Assembly: GCF_026340095.1 (NCBI RefSeq) | Contig: NZ_JAPEPO010000001.1 | Location: 1,550,001-1,614,000, forward strand | Direction: 5' to 3' | From: Streptomyces sp. NBC_01446 | Lineage (GTDB): Bacteria; Actinomycetota; Actinomycetes; Streptomycetales; Streptomycetaceae | DNA: 64,000 nt | Shown: in pieces, positions 1-10,037 of the stretch | Position numbering within the stretch: position 1 is the first letter of the stretch | How the letters are laid out: each line of letters begins with the position of its first letter | Translations under genes and position numbers: made by a program | Notes under the pieces: model-generated | Told to the model about the DNA's origin: nothing | The model's database searches: none | The model's input: the letters and a program-made list of their open reading frames with translations, nothing else

Positions 1-748
1 ACAGGAGGGCTTGTGTGTAGGGGTGCTTGGGGTCGGCGAACAGCTCGGCGGTGGGGGCCTGTTCGACGATCTGGCCGAGGTACATGACCGCGATCCGGTC
101 GGCGAGGTACTCGACGGCGGCGAGGTCGTGGGTGATGAACAGGCAGCCGAAGCCGCGGTCGCGCTGGAGGTCGGCGAGCAGGTTGAGGACGGACGCCTGG
201 ACGGATACGTCGAGGGCGGACGTCGGCTCGTCGGCGACGAGGAGCGCCGGGTCGACCGACAGGGCGCGGGCGATGGAGATGCGCTGGCGCTGACCGCCGG
301 ACAGCTCGTGCGGGTGCCGGTCTGCGTGCTCGGGGCGCAGGCCCACCTGGGCGAGGAGTTCCGCCACGCGCGCGCGTGCCGCCTCGCCCTTCGCGACGCC
401 GTGCAGCCGCAGCGGTTCGGCGACGATCTGTCCGACGGTCATGCGCGGGTCGAGGGACGACGACGGGTCCTGGAAGACGAGGTGGAAGTCCTTGCGCAGG
501 GGGCGCAGGGAGCGCCGGGACATGGTCGTCACGTCGGTGCCGTTGATGCGTACGGTGCCGCCGGTGGGCTCGTCCAGGCGTACGGCGCAGCGTCCGACGG
601 TGGACTTGCCGCTGCCCGACTCCCCGACGAGGCCGACGACCTCGCCGCGGTCGACGGTCAGGGTGACGCCGTCGGCGGCGCGTACGGTGCCGCCCGACGC
701 GGTGAAGTGCCGCTCCAGGGCATTGAGTTGCAGGACCGGGGTGCTCAC
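1..748 (-). CDS. Dipeptide/oligopeptide ABC transporter ATPase, second subunit (DppF-like), partial
   Basis: This is the second ATPase of a peptide importer; it powers uptake from the cytoplasmic face together with the neighbouring ATPase and two permeases. The visible part has a Walker A motif GESGSGKS near residue 42, the Q-loop FQDPSSSLDP, the ABC signature LSGGQRQR and a Walker B ending in DEPTSALD. The C-terminus, which in OppF/DppF carries a cysteine-containing extension, lies beyond the left edge. The GTG start at 748 overlaps the stop of the upstream ATPase as GTGA, so the genes are translationally coupled. The peptide substrate is inferred from family and operon order (B-C-D-F); nickel or another solute is possible. 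Confidence 0.93.
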   Translation of the reverse strand, partial: MSTPVLQLNALERHFTASGGTVRAADGVTLTVDRGEVVGLVGESGSGKSTVGRCAVRLDEPTGGTVRINGTDVTTMSRRSLRPLRKDFHLVFQDPSSSLDPRMTVGQIVAEPLRLHGVAKGEAARARVAELLAQVGLRPEHADRHPHELSGGQRQRISIARALSVDPALLVADEPTSALDVSVQASVLNLLADLQRDRGFGCLFITHDLAAVEYLADRIAVMYLGQIVEQAPTAELFADPKHPYTQALL

Positions 749-1776
749 TGTGCGGCCTCCTGGAGGGTGTTCGGGTGCCAGCAGGCGGCCAGGTGCGGGG
801 CGCCGTCTCCGGCGTCGTCGGTGTCGGACTTGAAGCCGGGCCTGGCCGTTGTGCACCGCTCGTCGGCGCGGGCGCAGCGCGGGGCGAAGGTGCAGGCGTC
901 GGGCTGGGAGTCGAGGCTCGGCACGAGGCCGGGGATCTCGGGCAGGCGCCGCTTGCCGCCACCGTCCGCGGCAGCCGAGGCGCCGGGCCGCAGGACCGCC
1001 GAAAGGAGTCCGCGGGTGTACGGGTGGCGGGGCGCCGCGAACAGCTCGTCCACGGGCGCCTGTTCGACGGGCCGGCCCGCGTACATGACGAGGACGCGGT
1101 CGGCGATGTCGGCGACGACGCCGAGGTCGTGCGTGATGAGGACGATCGCCGTGCCGAGGCGTTCGCGCAGCGACTGGAGGACCTCCAGGATGCCTGCCTG
1201 CACGGTGACGTCGAGGGCGGTGGTCGGCTCGTCGGCGATGAGGACGGCCGGGTCGCAGGCGACCGCGATGGCGATCATCACGCGCTGGCGCATACCGCCG
1301 GAGAGCTGGTGCGGGTACTCGTCGACGCGCTGGGCCGGGGCGGGGATGCCCACGAGGTCGAGGAGTTCGACGGCACGCGCGCGTGCCTCCTTCTTGCTCA
1401 GGCCCTGGTGGCGGCGGAGCACCTCGCCGATCTGCCGGCCGATGGTGAGGACCGGGTTCAGGGAGGTCATCGGCTCCTGGAAGATCATCGCGATGTCCTT
1501 GCCGCGGATCTTCCCGTACGCCTTGTCGTCGCCGCCCGCGAGTTCGCGTGTCCCGAGCCTGATCGACCCGGTGATGTGCGCGGTGGGCGGGAGCAGGCCC
1601 ATGACGGCCATGGAGGTGACGGACTTGCCGCAGCCCGACTCGCCCACCACGGCGAGGACCTCACCGGCCGCGAGGTCGTACGAGACGTGGTCGACGGCGT
1701 GGACGGTGCGGGCGTCGGTGCGGAACGACACCGACAGGTCCCGGACGCTGAGCACGGCTTCGGGGTTCGGGCTCAT
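745..1776 (-). CDS. Dipeptide/oligopeptide ABC transporter ATPase, first subunit (DppD-like)
   Basis: First ATPase of the peptide importer, 343 residues, a normal length for DppD/OppD. Walker A GESGCGKS lies at about residues 45-52, the Q-loop FQEPMTSLNP near 100, the signature LSGGMRQR near 158 and the Walker B with DEPTTALD near 180. The C-terminal third has the OppD/DppD extension with clustered cysteines (CTFAPRC, then further Cys), which in this family can hold an iron-sulphur or structural site. The ATG overlaps the upstream permease stop as ATGA, and the stop overlaps the next GTG. It works as a heterodimer with the product of the following gene. Confidence 0.95.
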   Translation of the reverse strand: MSPNPEAVLSVRDLSVSFRTDARTVHAVDHVSYDLAAGEVLAVVGESGCGKSVTSMAVMGLLPPTAHITGSIRLGTRELAGGDDKAYGKIRGKDIAMIFQEPMTSLNPVLTIGRQIGEVLRRHQGLSKKEARARAVELLDLVGIPAPAQRVDEYPHQLSGGMRQRVMIAIAVACDPAVLIADEPTTALDVTVQAGILEVLQSLRERLGTAIVLITHDLGVVADIADRVLVMYAGRPVEQAPVDELFAAPRHPYTRGLLSAVLRPGASAAADGGGKRRLPEIPGLVPSLDSQPDACTFAPRCARADERCTTARPGFKSDTDDAGDGAPHLAACWHPNTLQEAAQ

Positions 1777-2651
1777 CGGGTCGCTCCACGGGGGTCGAGT
1801 ACGTCACGCAGGCCGTCGCCGAGCAGGTTGAACGCCAGGGTCGCGGCGACGACGGCGAGGCCGGGGAAGACCGCCATCCAGGGCGCGGGAGCGAGGAAGG
1901 CCTGGGCGGAGGACAGCATCACGCCGAGGGACGGCTCGGGCGGCTGGACGCCGAGGCCGAGGAAGCTGAGCAGGGCCTCGCCGATGATCGCGGCGGGGAT
2001 GCCGACGGTGGCCTGGACGACGAGCGCCGAGGTCGCGTTGGGCAGGATGTGACGGAACAGGACGGTGCCGTCCCCTCCCCCGTTGGCGACGGCCGCGGCG
2101 ACGTAGTCGACGTGCTTGAGCCGCAGGGTCTCCGCGCGGGTGATGCGGATGACGGCCGGGATCTGCGAGATGCCGATCGCGATGGTCGCGTTGGTGAGGG
2201 ACGGGCCGAGGACCGCGGCGAGACCGACGGCGAGGACCAGAAACGGGAACGCGAGCATCGTGTCGGTCACGCGCGACACGACGCTGTCGGCGACCTTGCC
2301 GTAGTACCCGGCGAGCAGCCCGAGGGGGACGCCGACGACGAACGCGAGGATCACCGCGAGGACGCCGACCTGCATGGACGCGCGGGCGCCGAACACGACG
2401 CGGGAGAGCTGGTCGCGGCCGAGGTCGTCGGTGCCGAGCCAGTGCGACCAGTCGGGCGCGGCGAGCACGTTGCCGAAGTCGGGCTGCGCCGGGTCGTACG
2501 GGGCGACGAGCGGGGCGAGGAGCGCGGCCAGGACGAAGACTCCGGCGATGACACCGCCGGTCATCGCGAGCCGGTTCTTGCGCAGGGCGCGCAGTTTGGC
2601 GCTGCCCGCGGCACGCGAACGGACAGCTGTCAGGGAAAGGGCCGTGGTCAC
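1773..2651 (-). CDS. Peptide ABC transporter permease, DppC-like
   Basis: Inner-membrane permease of the peptide importer, 292 residues. It has the N-terminal helix after KNRLAMTGG, the OppC_N-type segment, the conserved block HWLGTDDLGRDQLSRVVFG, and then the BPD_transp_1 domain with about five helices and an EAA-like loop contacting the ATPases. I chose the GTG at 2651, which overlaps the stop of the preceding permease gene as GTGA; the open frame continues upstream only as out-of-frame sequence of that gene. It pairs with the DppB-like permease to form the channel. Confidence 0.94.
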   Translation of the reverse strand: MTTALSLTAVRSRAAGSAKLRALRKNRLAMTGGVIAGVFVLAALLAPLVAPYDPAQPDFGNVLAAPDWSHWLGTDDLGRDQLSRVVFGARASMQVGVLAVILAFVVGVPLGLLAGYYGKVADSVVSRVTDTMLAFPFLVLAVGLAAVLGPSLTNATIAIGISQIPAVIRITRAETLRLKHVDYVAAAVANGGGDGTVLFRHILPNATSALVVQATVGIPAAIIGEALLSFLGLGVQPPEPSLGVMLSSAQAFLAPAPWMAVFPGLAVVAATLAFNLLGDGLRDVLDPRGATR

Positions 2652-3661
2652 TTGGCGCCTCCGAGCCGGATGCGCGGGTCGATGACCGAGTACGCGACGT
2701 CGACCAGCAGGTTGATGAGGATGTAGGCGGCGGAGGTGCACAGCACCACGCCCTGGAGGGTCGCGTAGTCGCGGGTGAAGACGGCGTCGATGGTGAGTTT
2801 GCCGAAGCCGGGCAGGACGAAGATCTGCTCGGTGACGACGGCGCCCGAGATGAGGTGGCCGAGTTGGAGTCCGAGCACGGTCACCACGGTGACCAGGGAG
2901 TTCCTCAGCGCGTGGCCGCCGATGACCTCGCGGCGCGTCAGCCCCTTGGCGCGGGCGGTGCGCACGTAGTCGGCGGAGAGGGAGTCGAGCATCGCGGCCC
3001 TGGTCTGGCGCATGACGACGGCGGCGAGCCCGGAGCCGAGGACGATCGCGGGCAGCACCATGCGGCGCAGGTTGTCGAGCGGGTCGGTGCCGAAGGGGAC
3101 GTATCCGGAGGCGGCGAAGACCGGGACGGCGATGGCGAACGCGAGGACCAGGACCATGCCGAGCCAGAAGGTGGGGACCGAAAGGCCGAGCAGGGCGAGG
3201 CCGTTGGCGATCCACTCGGCGGGCCTGCCGCGGCGGACGGCGGCGACGATGCCCGCCCCGATGCCCAGCACGACCGCCAGCAGGAGGGAGAGCGCGGCGA
3301 GTTCGAGGGTGACGGGCAGGGCCTGGCCGATGGCGTCGGAGACCGGCAGGCCGGTGCGCGACGAGGTGCCGAGGTCGCCGGTGAGGGCGTGCCCGATGAA
3401 CCGGCCGTACTGGATGACGATGTTGTCGTCGAGGCCGTACTCGGCGCGGATCGCGGCGAGCGCGGCGGGGCTGCGCTCCTCGCCCGCGAGCGCGAGGGCC
3501 GGGTCGCCGGGCAGCGCGCGGATGCCGGCGAAGACGACGATCGAGACGAGGAAGAGGGTGATGACGGACTGGCGTACGCGGGTCAGCACGTACGCGGCCA
3601 TGGGGTGCCCCGCGAAGAGGCCGGCACGCGCCTTCGGCAGGGCTATGTCACTGGTCGTCAC
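2648..3661 (-). CDS. Peptide ABC transporter permease, DppB-like
   Basis: Second integral-membrane permease of the peptide importer, 337 residues. It starts with a short cytoplasmic tail, a first helix (SVITLFLVSIVVFAG) and the family block ALPGDPALALAG, followed by five more helices and the EAA loop around VRTARAKGL. The GTG start at 3661 overlaps the binding-protein stop (GTGA), so the whole operon from the binding protein to the second ATPase is joined by 4-base overlaps. The family is clear; the exact substrate is not visible in the sequence. Confidence 0.94.
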   Translation of the reverse strand: MTTSDIALPKARAGLFAGHPMAAYVLTRVRQSVITLFLVSIVVFAGIRALPGDPALALAGEERSPAALAAIRAEYGLDDNIVIQYGRFIGHALTGDLGTSSRTGLPVSDAIGQALPVTLELAALSLLLAVVLGIGAGIVAAVRRGRPAEWIANGLALLGLSVPTFWLGMVLVLAFAIAVPVFAASGYVPFGTDPLDNLRRMVLPAIVLGSGLAAVVMRQTRAAMLDSLSADYVRTARAKGLTRREVIGGHALRNSLVTVVTVLGLQLGHLISGAVVTEQIFVLPGFGKLTIDAVFTRDYATLQGVVLCTSAAYILINLLVDVAYSVIDPRIRLGGAK

Positions 3662-5268
3662 TTGGTGTACCCCGCATCCTTCACGCGGACGAGGCCGTCG
3701 CCGTAGACGCGGATGCCCGCGACGTCCTTCCCTGCGACGACGTAGTTCTTCTGGCGGTAGAGGTAGACGAGCGCGTGGGCGTCGTTCGCGCGGCGGGTCA
3801 ACTCGCCGTATATCTTGGCGCGTTCAGCGGGGTCGGCCTCGGTGCGTCCGCGCTCGATGAGGGCGTCGGTCTCGTCGTCCGAGAAGCCGTAGGCGTTCAT
3901 GGCACCCTTCGTCTGCAGGAAGCTCGCGATGTTGCCGTCCGGGTCGAGGCGCCCGGACCAGCCGCTGGTGAAGGCGTCGTAGTGGCCGGAGTCGGTCTCT
4001 TCGAGCATCGTCGCGTACTCGGTGGGGCGCAGGGAGACGGCGAAGCCGGCCTCCTTGGCCATGGCCTGGACGACCTGGCCGAGACGGCTGTTCTCGGGTG
4101 TGGTGGACGTCTTGAGTTCGATCTTGAGCGGGGTCTTCACGCCCGCCGCCTTGAGCAGCCGCTTCGCCTTGGCGACATCGCGCTTGGGGCAGGCGGAGGC
4201 CGCGACGCCGGGCGCGATGGCGGATTCGGGTGAGACGGGCCCGCAGGCGGGCTCGTACATGCCCTGGAAGACGACCTTGTTGATCAGGTCGCGGTCGATG
4301 GACAGCTCGAAGGCCTCCCGCACGCGCACGTCGCGCGCGAGGGGGGTGTCGAGCTTGCCGGGCTTCTCACCGAGGCCCTTGACGTTGCCGACGTTGAGCC
4401 CGATGCCCTGGTAACCGAGCGAGGGCGAGTTGAACAGCTGGAGCTTGGGCTCGGTGAGCGCGCTCTTCACGTCCACGGGGGCCATCTGGTCGCCCACCTG
4501 GATGTCGCCGGAGCGGAGGTTGGCGAGGCGGACGCTGCCGTCGGGGATCGGCTTGTAGATCACCTTGTCGAGGTGGACGTCGCGCGCGTCGTAATAGTTC
4601 GGGTCCTTGGCGAGCACGATGCGGTCGCCGCCGACGCGCTCGACGAACTTGAACGGGCCCACGCAGGAGGGGTGGTTGGTGAAGTTCTTGCCGTACTTCT
4701 TGAGCGCGGCCGGGGACATCACCATGCCGGAGCGGTCGGCGAGCACGGCGGTGAGCGGGACGTAGGCCTGCTTGAGGGTGAGCTTCACGGTGTACGCGCC
4801 GGTGGCCTCGGCCGCCTTCAGCGGGGCGAGTTCGGTGGCACGGGCCGATCCCGGCAGATCGCGGTGGCGCAGCAGCGAGGTGACGACGGCGGCCGCGTCG
4901 AGGGCGGTGCCGTCGCTGAACTTCAGGCCCTTGCGGACGGAGAAGGTGACGGTGCGGCCGTCGGGCGAGGTCTTCGGCAGGGCGGTGGCGAGCTGCGGGA
5001 CGACCTTGCCCGCCCCGTCGACGTCGTAGAGCTTCTCGCACATTCCGGCGAAGACCGTGCGGCCTACGAGGGTCTGGGCGAGCGAGGGGTCGAGTTTGTC
5101 CGGGTCCGCGTTGAGGGCGACGGTGAGCGTGCCGCCGTCCCGTACGGGCCGGTCGTCGGTCATGCGCTCCCCGCCGACCTCGGTGGCCGAGGACTGGAGG
5201 GAGCCGCAGCCCGCCGTTGTGGACAACACCAGGGCAACTGCCGTGACGGCAACAGCTGTTCGGCGCAC
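3658..5268 (-). CDS. Peptide-binding lipoprotein of the ABC transporter (family 5 solute-binding protein)
   Basis: Extracellular solute-binding lipoprotein, about 536 residues, of the OppA/DppA family (SBP_bac_5). A short signal ends in the lipobox STTAGC, after which the protein would be lipid-anchored. The body has family landmarks such as LNADPDKLDPSLAQT near the N-terminus and REAFELSIDRD later. I chose GTG 5268 because a GGAGG lies nine bases upstream; an in-frame ATG at 5307 would only lengthen the signal peptide. It is the first gene of the importer operon, with a plausible promoter at 5346-5374, and it is divergent from the AraC-type regulator. Confidence 0.92.
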   Translation of the reverse strand: MRRTAVAVTAVALVLSTTAGCGSLQSSATEVGGERMTDDRPVRDGGTLTVALNADPDKLDPSLAQTLVGRTVFAGMCEKLYDVDGAGKVVPQLATALPKTSPDGRTVTFSVRKGLKFSDGTALDAAAVVTSLLRHRDLPGSARATELAPLKAAEATGAYTVKLTLKQAYVPLTAVLADRSGMVMSPAALKKYGKNFTNHPSCVGPFKFVERVGGDRIVLAKDPNYYDARDVHLDKVIYKPIPDGSVRLANLRSGDIQVGDQMAPVDVKSALTEPKLQLFNSPSLGYQGIGLNVGNVKGLGEKPGKLDTPLARDVRVREAFELSIDRDLINKVVFQGMYEPACGPVSPESAIAPGVAASACPKRDVAKAKRLLKAAGVKTPLKIELKTSTTPENSRLGQVVQAMAKEAGFAVSLRPTEYATMLEETDSGHYDAFTSGWSGRLDPDGNIASFLQTKGAMNAYGFSDDETDALIERGRTEADPAERAKIYGELTRRANDAHALVYLYRQKNYVVAGKDVAGIRVYGDGLVRVKDAGYTK

Positions 5269-5345
5269 GAGGAGATACCTCCGCCAGGGGACGAGTGTGC
5301 GGGACATCCTGTGGATGATCCGTGTGTGATCAAGGAATACCGCAG

Positions 5346-5374
5346 AACGTATTTCGCATACAGTCCACAGGCAA
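5346..5374 (-). promoter_or_regulatory. Promoter for the peptide importer operon
   Basis: Reading leftward, TTGCCT (5374-5369) and TACGTT (5351-5346) are separated by exactly 17 bases, a good match to the vegetative Streptomyces consensus. Transcription would start near 5339, about 70 bases before the binding-protein GTG. Confidence 0.5.
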
Positions 5375-5456
5375 GGGGGTTGTCCGCATGGCGGAACACA
5401 TTTGATGAAGATTGAATAACCGGCCCCGACAAAGAAGGTCACAAGGTCCCAAGCGG

Positions 5457-5488
5457 CCGGAACGGGCACGTCCGACCGGAACGGGCAC
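5457..5488 (+). repeat. Perfect 13-bp direct repeat upstream of the AraC-type gene
   Basis: CCGGAACGGGCAC occurs at 5457-5469 and again at 5476-5488, 19 bp apart start to start, close to two helical turns. AraC-family proteins typically bind tandem half-sites with about this spacing. The repeat lies in the divergent region between the peptide importer and the AraC-type gene, so control of either is an inference. Confidence 0.5.
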
Positions 5489-5554
5489 AGGATGTCGGGT
5501 CCGCGACCATGGGTCCTCCCTAGCGTGAGCGATGTCAACAGGAAGGAGCCCGGG

Positions 5555-6415
5555 GTGCTTGACCGGCTCAACGAGGCCATGGACCACATCGAGCGCCACC
5601 TCGACCGGCGGATCGACATCGCCGATCTGGCCCGGATCGCGGCGACGTCGGAGTACCACTTCCGGCGGATGTTCTCGGCGCTCGCGGGGCTGCCGCTCTC
5701 CGAGTACATCCGGCGCAGGCGGCTGACCGTCGCGGGCGCGGAGGTGCTCGCCGGGGAGCCGACGCTCCTCGAGATCGCGGTGCGCTACGGCTACGGCTCG
5801 GGCGAGGCGTTCGCACGGGCCTTCCGGGGGCTGCACGGCGTGGGCCCCGGCGAGGCCAGGCGGACCGGTGCGGCCCTGCGGTCCCAGCCCCGGATGTCCT
5901 TCCGTCTCATCGTCGAAGGGAGCAGCACCATGCGATACCGAGTGATGGAGAAGCCCGAGTTCCACGTGGTCGGCAGGAAGGCACGGGTCCCCCTCGTCCA
6001 CGAGGGCGTGAATCCGGCGATCGCCGACTTCATCAGGGGCATCGACAAGAAGACCGTGCGCCGGATCCACGCGCTGTCCGACCAGGAGCCCGAGGGGATC
6101 GTCTCGGTGAGCGACGACCTCGACCCCAGCCGCGCGGAGGGCACCGAACTCGACTACTACCACGCGGTGGTGGCCTCCGCCGCCGGCCCCGACGACCTGG
6201 ACACCCTCGCCGTCCCGGCCGGCACATGGGCCGTCTTCGACAGCTCGGGCCCGTTCCCGCTGACCCTCCAGCATCTGTGGCGGGACGTGTTCACCCAGTG
6301 GTTCCCGTCCAACCCCTACCGGAGCAGGCCGGGCCCCGAGATCCTCAGCACACGCCTGTCACCCGACGCGGCACAGGCGGACGCGCAGCTGTGGATCCCG
6401 GTCGAGCGGGAGTAG
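5555..6415 (+). CDS. AraC-family transcriptional regulator with GyrI-like effector domain
   Basis: DNA-binding regulator of 286 residues. The N-terminal AraC double helix-turn-helix includes IDIADLARIAATSEYHFRRM and the second helix pair around LLEIAVRYGYGSGEAFARAF. The C-terminal half begins with MRYRVMEKPEFHVVGRKARV and is a GyrI-like (SHV-type) small-molecule-binding domain as in Rob and BmrR. The GTG at 5555 follows GGAAGGAG with good spacing. It is divergent from the peptide importer and could regulate it or itself; the direct repeats at 5457-5488 are candidate sites. The effector is unknown. Confidence 0.88.
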   Translation: MLDRLNEAMDHIERHLDRRIDIADLARIAATSEYHFRRMFSALAGLPLSEYIRRRRLTVAGAEVLAGEPTLLEIAVRYGYGSGEAFARAFRGLHGVGPGEARRTGAALRSQPRMSFRLIVEGSSTMRYRVMEKPEFHVVGRKARVPLVHEGVNPAIADFIRGIDKKTVRRIHALSDQEPEGIVSVSDDLDPSRAEGTELDYYHAVVASAAGPDDLDTLAVPAGTWAVFDSSGPFPLTLQHLWRDVFTQWFPSNPYRSRPGPEILSTRLSPDAAQADAQLWIPVERE

Positions 6416-6522
6416 TCCCCGTACGGGCTCGAACCGGAAGCGCCCCGCGGGTCACCGTGTGCGTGCCGCGACCAGGCCCGACTCCTGGGCGAACACGACT
6501 GGCCCTGACCGCGTACGCGGAC

Positions 6523-6537
6523 CACCCCTTTGGGGTG
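6523..6537. repeat. Small perfect inverted repeat (CACCCC-TTT-GGGGTG)
   Basis: A 6-bp stem with a three-base loop, 108 bp after the AraC-type stop. It could act as a weak terminator for that gene, though no T-tract follows. A second inverted repeat, GTTGCC-ACGG-GGCAAC, lies at 6600-6615 in the leader of the next gene. The rest of the 247-bp gap shows nothing recognisable. Confidence 0.3.
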
Positions 6538-6662
6538 AAGGCGCGGCGGTGCGGACGTACTGAACTGCGCGTGAGACGCATGAGGGGCAAGGGGGCGGTG
6601 TTGCCACGGGGCAACTCGTGTGACACTGGCGTCCCCTCCCCCTCGCACAAGGGGCGTACGCC

Positions 6663-7316
6663 GTGCGTTCTCTCCCTCTCCCCCTCGCGCTGACCGTGCG
6701 GGTCCTGCCGGTCGTGGTGCTCGCGTGCGCCGGCTGGGCCTGGACGTCCGGCCCGATGGCGGACTCGTCCGCGCAGCCCGCCGCCGCCCCGCAGCCCTCG
6801 CCGAAGCGTGCCGCGCAGTCGGCGGGGTCCTCGACGAGCCGCGCCTACGACAAGCCGCCCGAGCCGTGCTCCGCCGTCACGGCGAACACGGTCGCGGACC
6901 TGGTGCCGAAGGCCGACCCGGCGGGCAAGGAACTGGCCGCCGCCGACCGTTCGTTGCGCCGCGGCTGCTCGTGGAGCGCGCTGAAGGACTACGACTACCG
7001 CTGGCTCGACGTCTCCTTCGAGATCAAGGAGTCGGCCGCCGCGGCGAACACCTCCTTCGCCGTGCGTGGCAAGGGCGAAGCGGCGCCCGGCCTCGGTGAC
7101 GAGGCCAGGATCGCCGTCGCCCTCACCACGCACGACAAGCAGAACACCCGGGAGGCCGTGGTGACGGTCAGGGCCGGCAACGCCCTGGTGACCGTCACCT
7201 ACAACGGCAGCAACTTCGAGTCCCACGGCGCACCCCCGACGGACGGCATCTACAAGGGCGCCCTGAAGGCGGCCGGGGACGCGGTGGCGGCGCTGACCGG
7301 CAAGAAATCCAGCTGA
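6663..7316 (+). CDS. Putative secreted or membrane-anchored protein, DUF3558-like
   Basis: Protein of 217 residues with an N-terminal hydrophobic segment (VRVLPVVVLACAGWAW) that can serve as a signal or lipoprotein anchor. An alanine/proline/serine-rich linker to about residue 60 follows, then a globular part with the pattern PCSAVTANTVADLV ... GCSWSALKDY. Two cysteines spaced in this way, with a W after the second, resemble the DUF3558 family of actinobacterial exported proteins; this is pattern recognition, not proof. The GTG start lacks a strong ribosome site. Its location outside the membrane is likely, its function unknown, and it is not obviously part of an operon. Confidence 0.6.
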   Translation: MRSLPLPLALTVRVLPVVVLACAGWAWTSGPMADSSAQPAAAPQPSPKRAAQSAGSSTSRAYDKPPEPCSAVTANTVADLVPKADPAGKELAAADRSLRRGCSWSALKDYDYRWLDVSFEIKESAAAANTSFAVRGKGEAAPGLGDEARIAVALTTHDKQNTREAVVTVRAGNALVTVTYNGSNFESHGAPPTDGIYKGALKAAGDAVAALTGKKSS

Positions 7317-7332
7317 GTCGGGCGGGTACCGG

Positions 7333-8853
<1,521 letters not shown>

Positions 8854-9001
8854 GAGCAGGCCATTCGTTCGGGAGCCGGGGGCTCGGACAGCGGGGAGGT
8901 GCGAACGGGCCGTGCGGGTGCGGGCGGTGGGGACCCTGGCGGGGAGGACGGGGTGACGGGGTGTACCGAGATGGGGCTCAGGCGTTGCCCACGGGATCGC
9001 C

Positions 9002-10021
9002 TCAGGCGTTCACCGCCGCGATGATGTGCTCCCCGTACGCGTCGATCACCTCCTCCTTCGCGTCGTGCATCGCGTAGAGCGCGAACTGGTCGACGCCGAG
9101 GTCCCGCAGGGCGCGCAGCTTCTCGACGTGGTCCTGTGCGGTGCCGATGACGCAGAACCGGTCGACGATCTCGTCCGGTACGAACGCCGTGTCGGGGTTC
9201 CCGGTCCTGCCGTGGTGGGCGTAGTCGTAGCCCTGTCGGGCCTTGATGTAGTCGGTGAGTTCGTCGGGGACCATCGACGAGTGCTCGCCGTACTTGGTGA
9301 CGAGGTCGGCGACGTGGTTGCCGACCATGCCGCCGAACCAGCGGCACTCCTGGCGCGCGTGGGCGAGGGCCTCGGGCGAGTCGTCGGCGGTGACGTAGGC
9401 GGGCGCCGCCACACAGATCTTCACCTCGGACGGGTCGCGGCCCGCGCCGGCGGCCGCGTCCCGTACGGCCTTGATCATGTACTGGGTCAGATACGGGTCG
9501 GCCAGCTGGAGGATGAAACCGTCGGCCTCCTCGCCTGCCATCTTCAGGGCCTTGGGCCCGTACGCGGCCATCCAGACCGGCAGTTGGGCGCCGTTCCGCA
9601 CCCAGGGGAAACGGATGACCGTCCCTCCGAGGTCGGCCTCTTCGCCCCGGGCGAGCGCCCTGATGACCTTCATGGCCTCGCTGATCCGGGCGAGCGTGTT
9701 GGGCTTGCGTCCGGCGACGCGCATCGCGGAGTCGCCGCGGCCGATGCCGCAGATGGTGCGGTTGCCGTACATGTCGTTGAGGGTGGCGAAGGTGGAGGCG
9801 GTGACCTCCCAGGTGCGGGTGCCCGGGTTGGTGACCATCGGGCCGACGGTCAGGTGCGACGTCTCGGCCAGGATCCGGCTGTAGATGACGAAGGGTTCCT
9901 GCCACAGCACGGCCGAGTCGAAGGTCCACCCGTGGGTGAAGCCCTCGCGCTCGGCGCGCTGCATGAGGGAGACGACGCCGGAGGCCGGGGGGTCGGTCTG
10001 GAGGACGAGTCCGAAGTCCAT
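9002..10021 (-). CDS. LLM-class F420-dependent oxidoreductase (TIGR03842-like)
   Basis: Luciferase-like flavin/F420 oxidoreductase of 339 residues from the ATG at 10021 (an in-frame GTG at 10033 is possible). It begins MDFGLVLQTDPPA, typical of the TIGR03842 subfamily, and has LLM landmarks LTVGPMVTNPGTR, ICGIGRGDSAM and LPVWMAAYGPKALKMAGE. Members are known to use coenzyme F420 or flavin; the particular cofactor cannot be read from the sequence. It sits 16 bp after dihydropyrimidinase, in the same operon, where a pyrimidine-reducing enzyme would be expected. No conventional dihydropyrimidine dehydrogenase genes are present, so a role in reducing the pyrimidine ring is a testable inference. 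Confidence 0.88.
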   Translation of the reverse strand: MDFGLVLQTDPPASGVVSLMQRAEREGFTHGWTFDSAVLWQEPFVIYSRILAETSHLTVGPMVTNPGTRTWEVTASTFATLNDMYGNRTICGIGRGDSAMRVAGRKPNTLARISEAMKVIRALARGEEADLGGTVIRFPWVRNGAQLPVWMAAYGPKALKMAGEEADGFILQLADPYLTQYMIKAVRDAAAGAGRDPSEVKICVAAPAYVTADDSPEALAHARQECRWFGGMVGNHVADLVTKYGEHSSMVPDELTDYIKARQGYDYAHHGRTGNPDTAFVPDEIVDRFCVIGTAQDHVEKLRALRDLGVDQFALYAMHDAKEEVIDAYGEHIIAAVNA

Positions 10022-10037
10022 GGGATCCACCACGTTT

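Noticed and set aside
11..1831. Long open frame on the plus strand opposite the peptide ATPase genes
   Set aside because: Antisense shadow created by high GC; the minus strand has clear ABC ATPase motifs throughout, and the plus reading has no family features.
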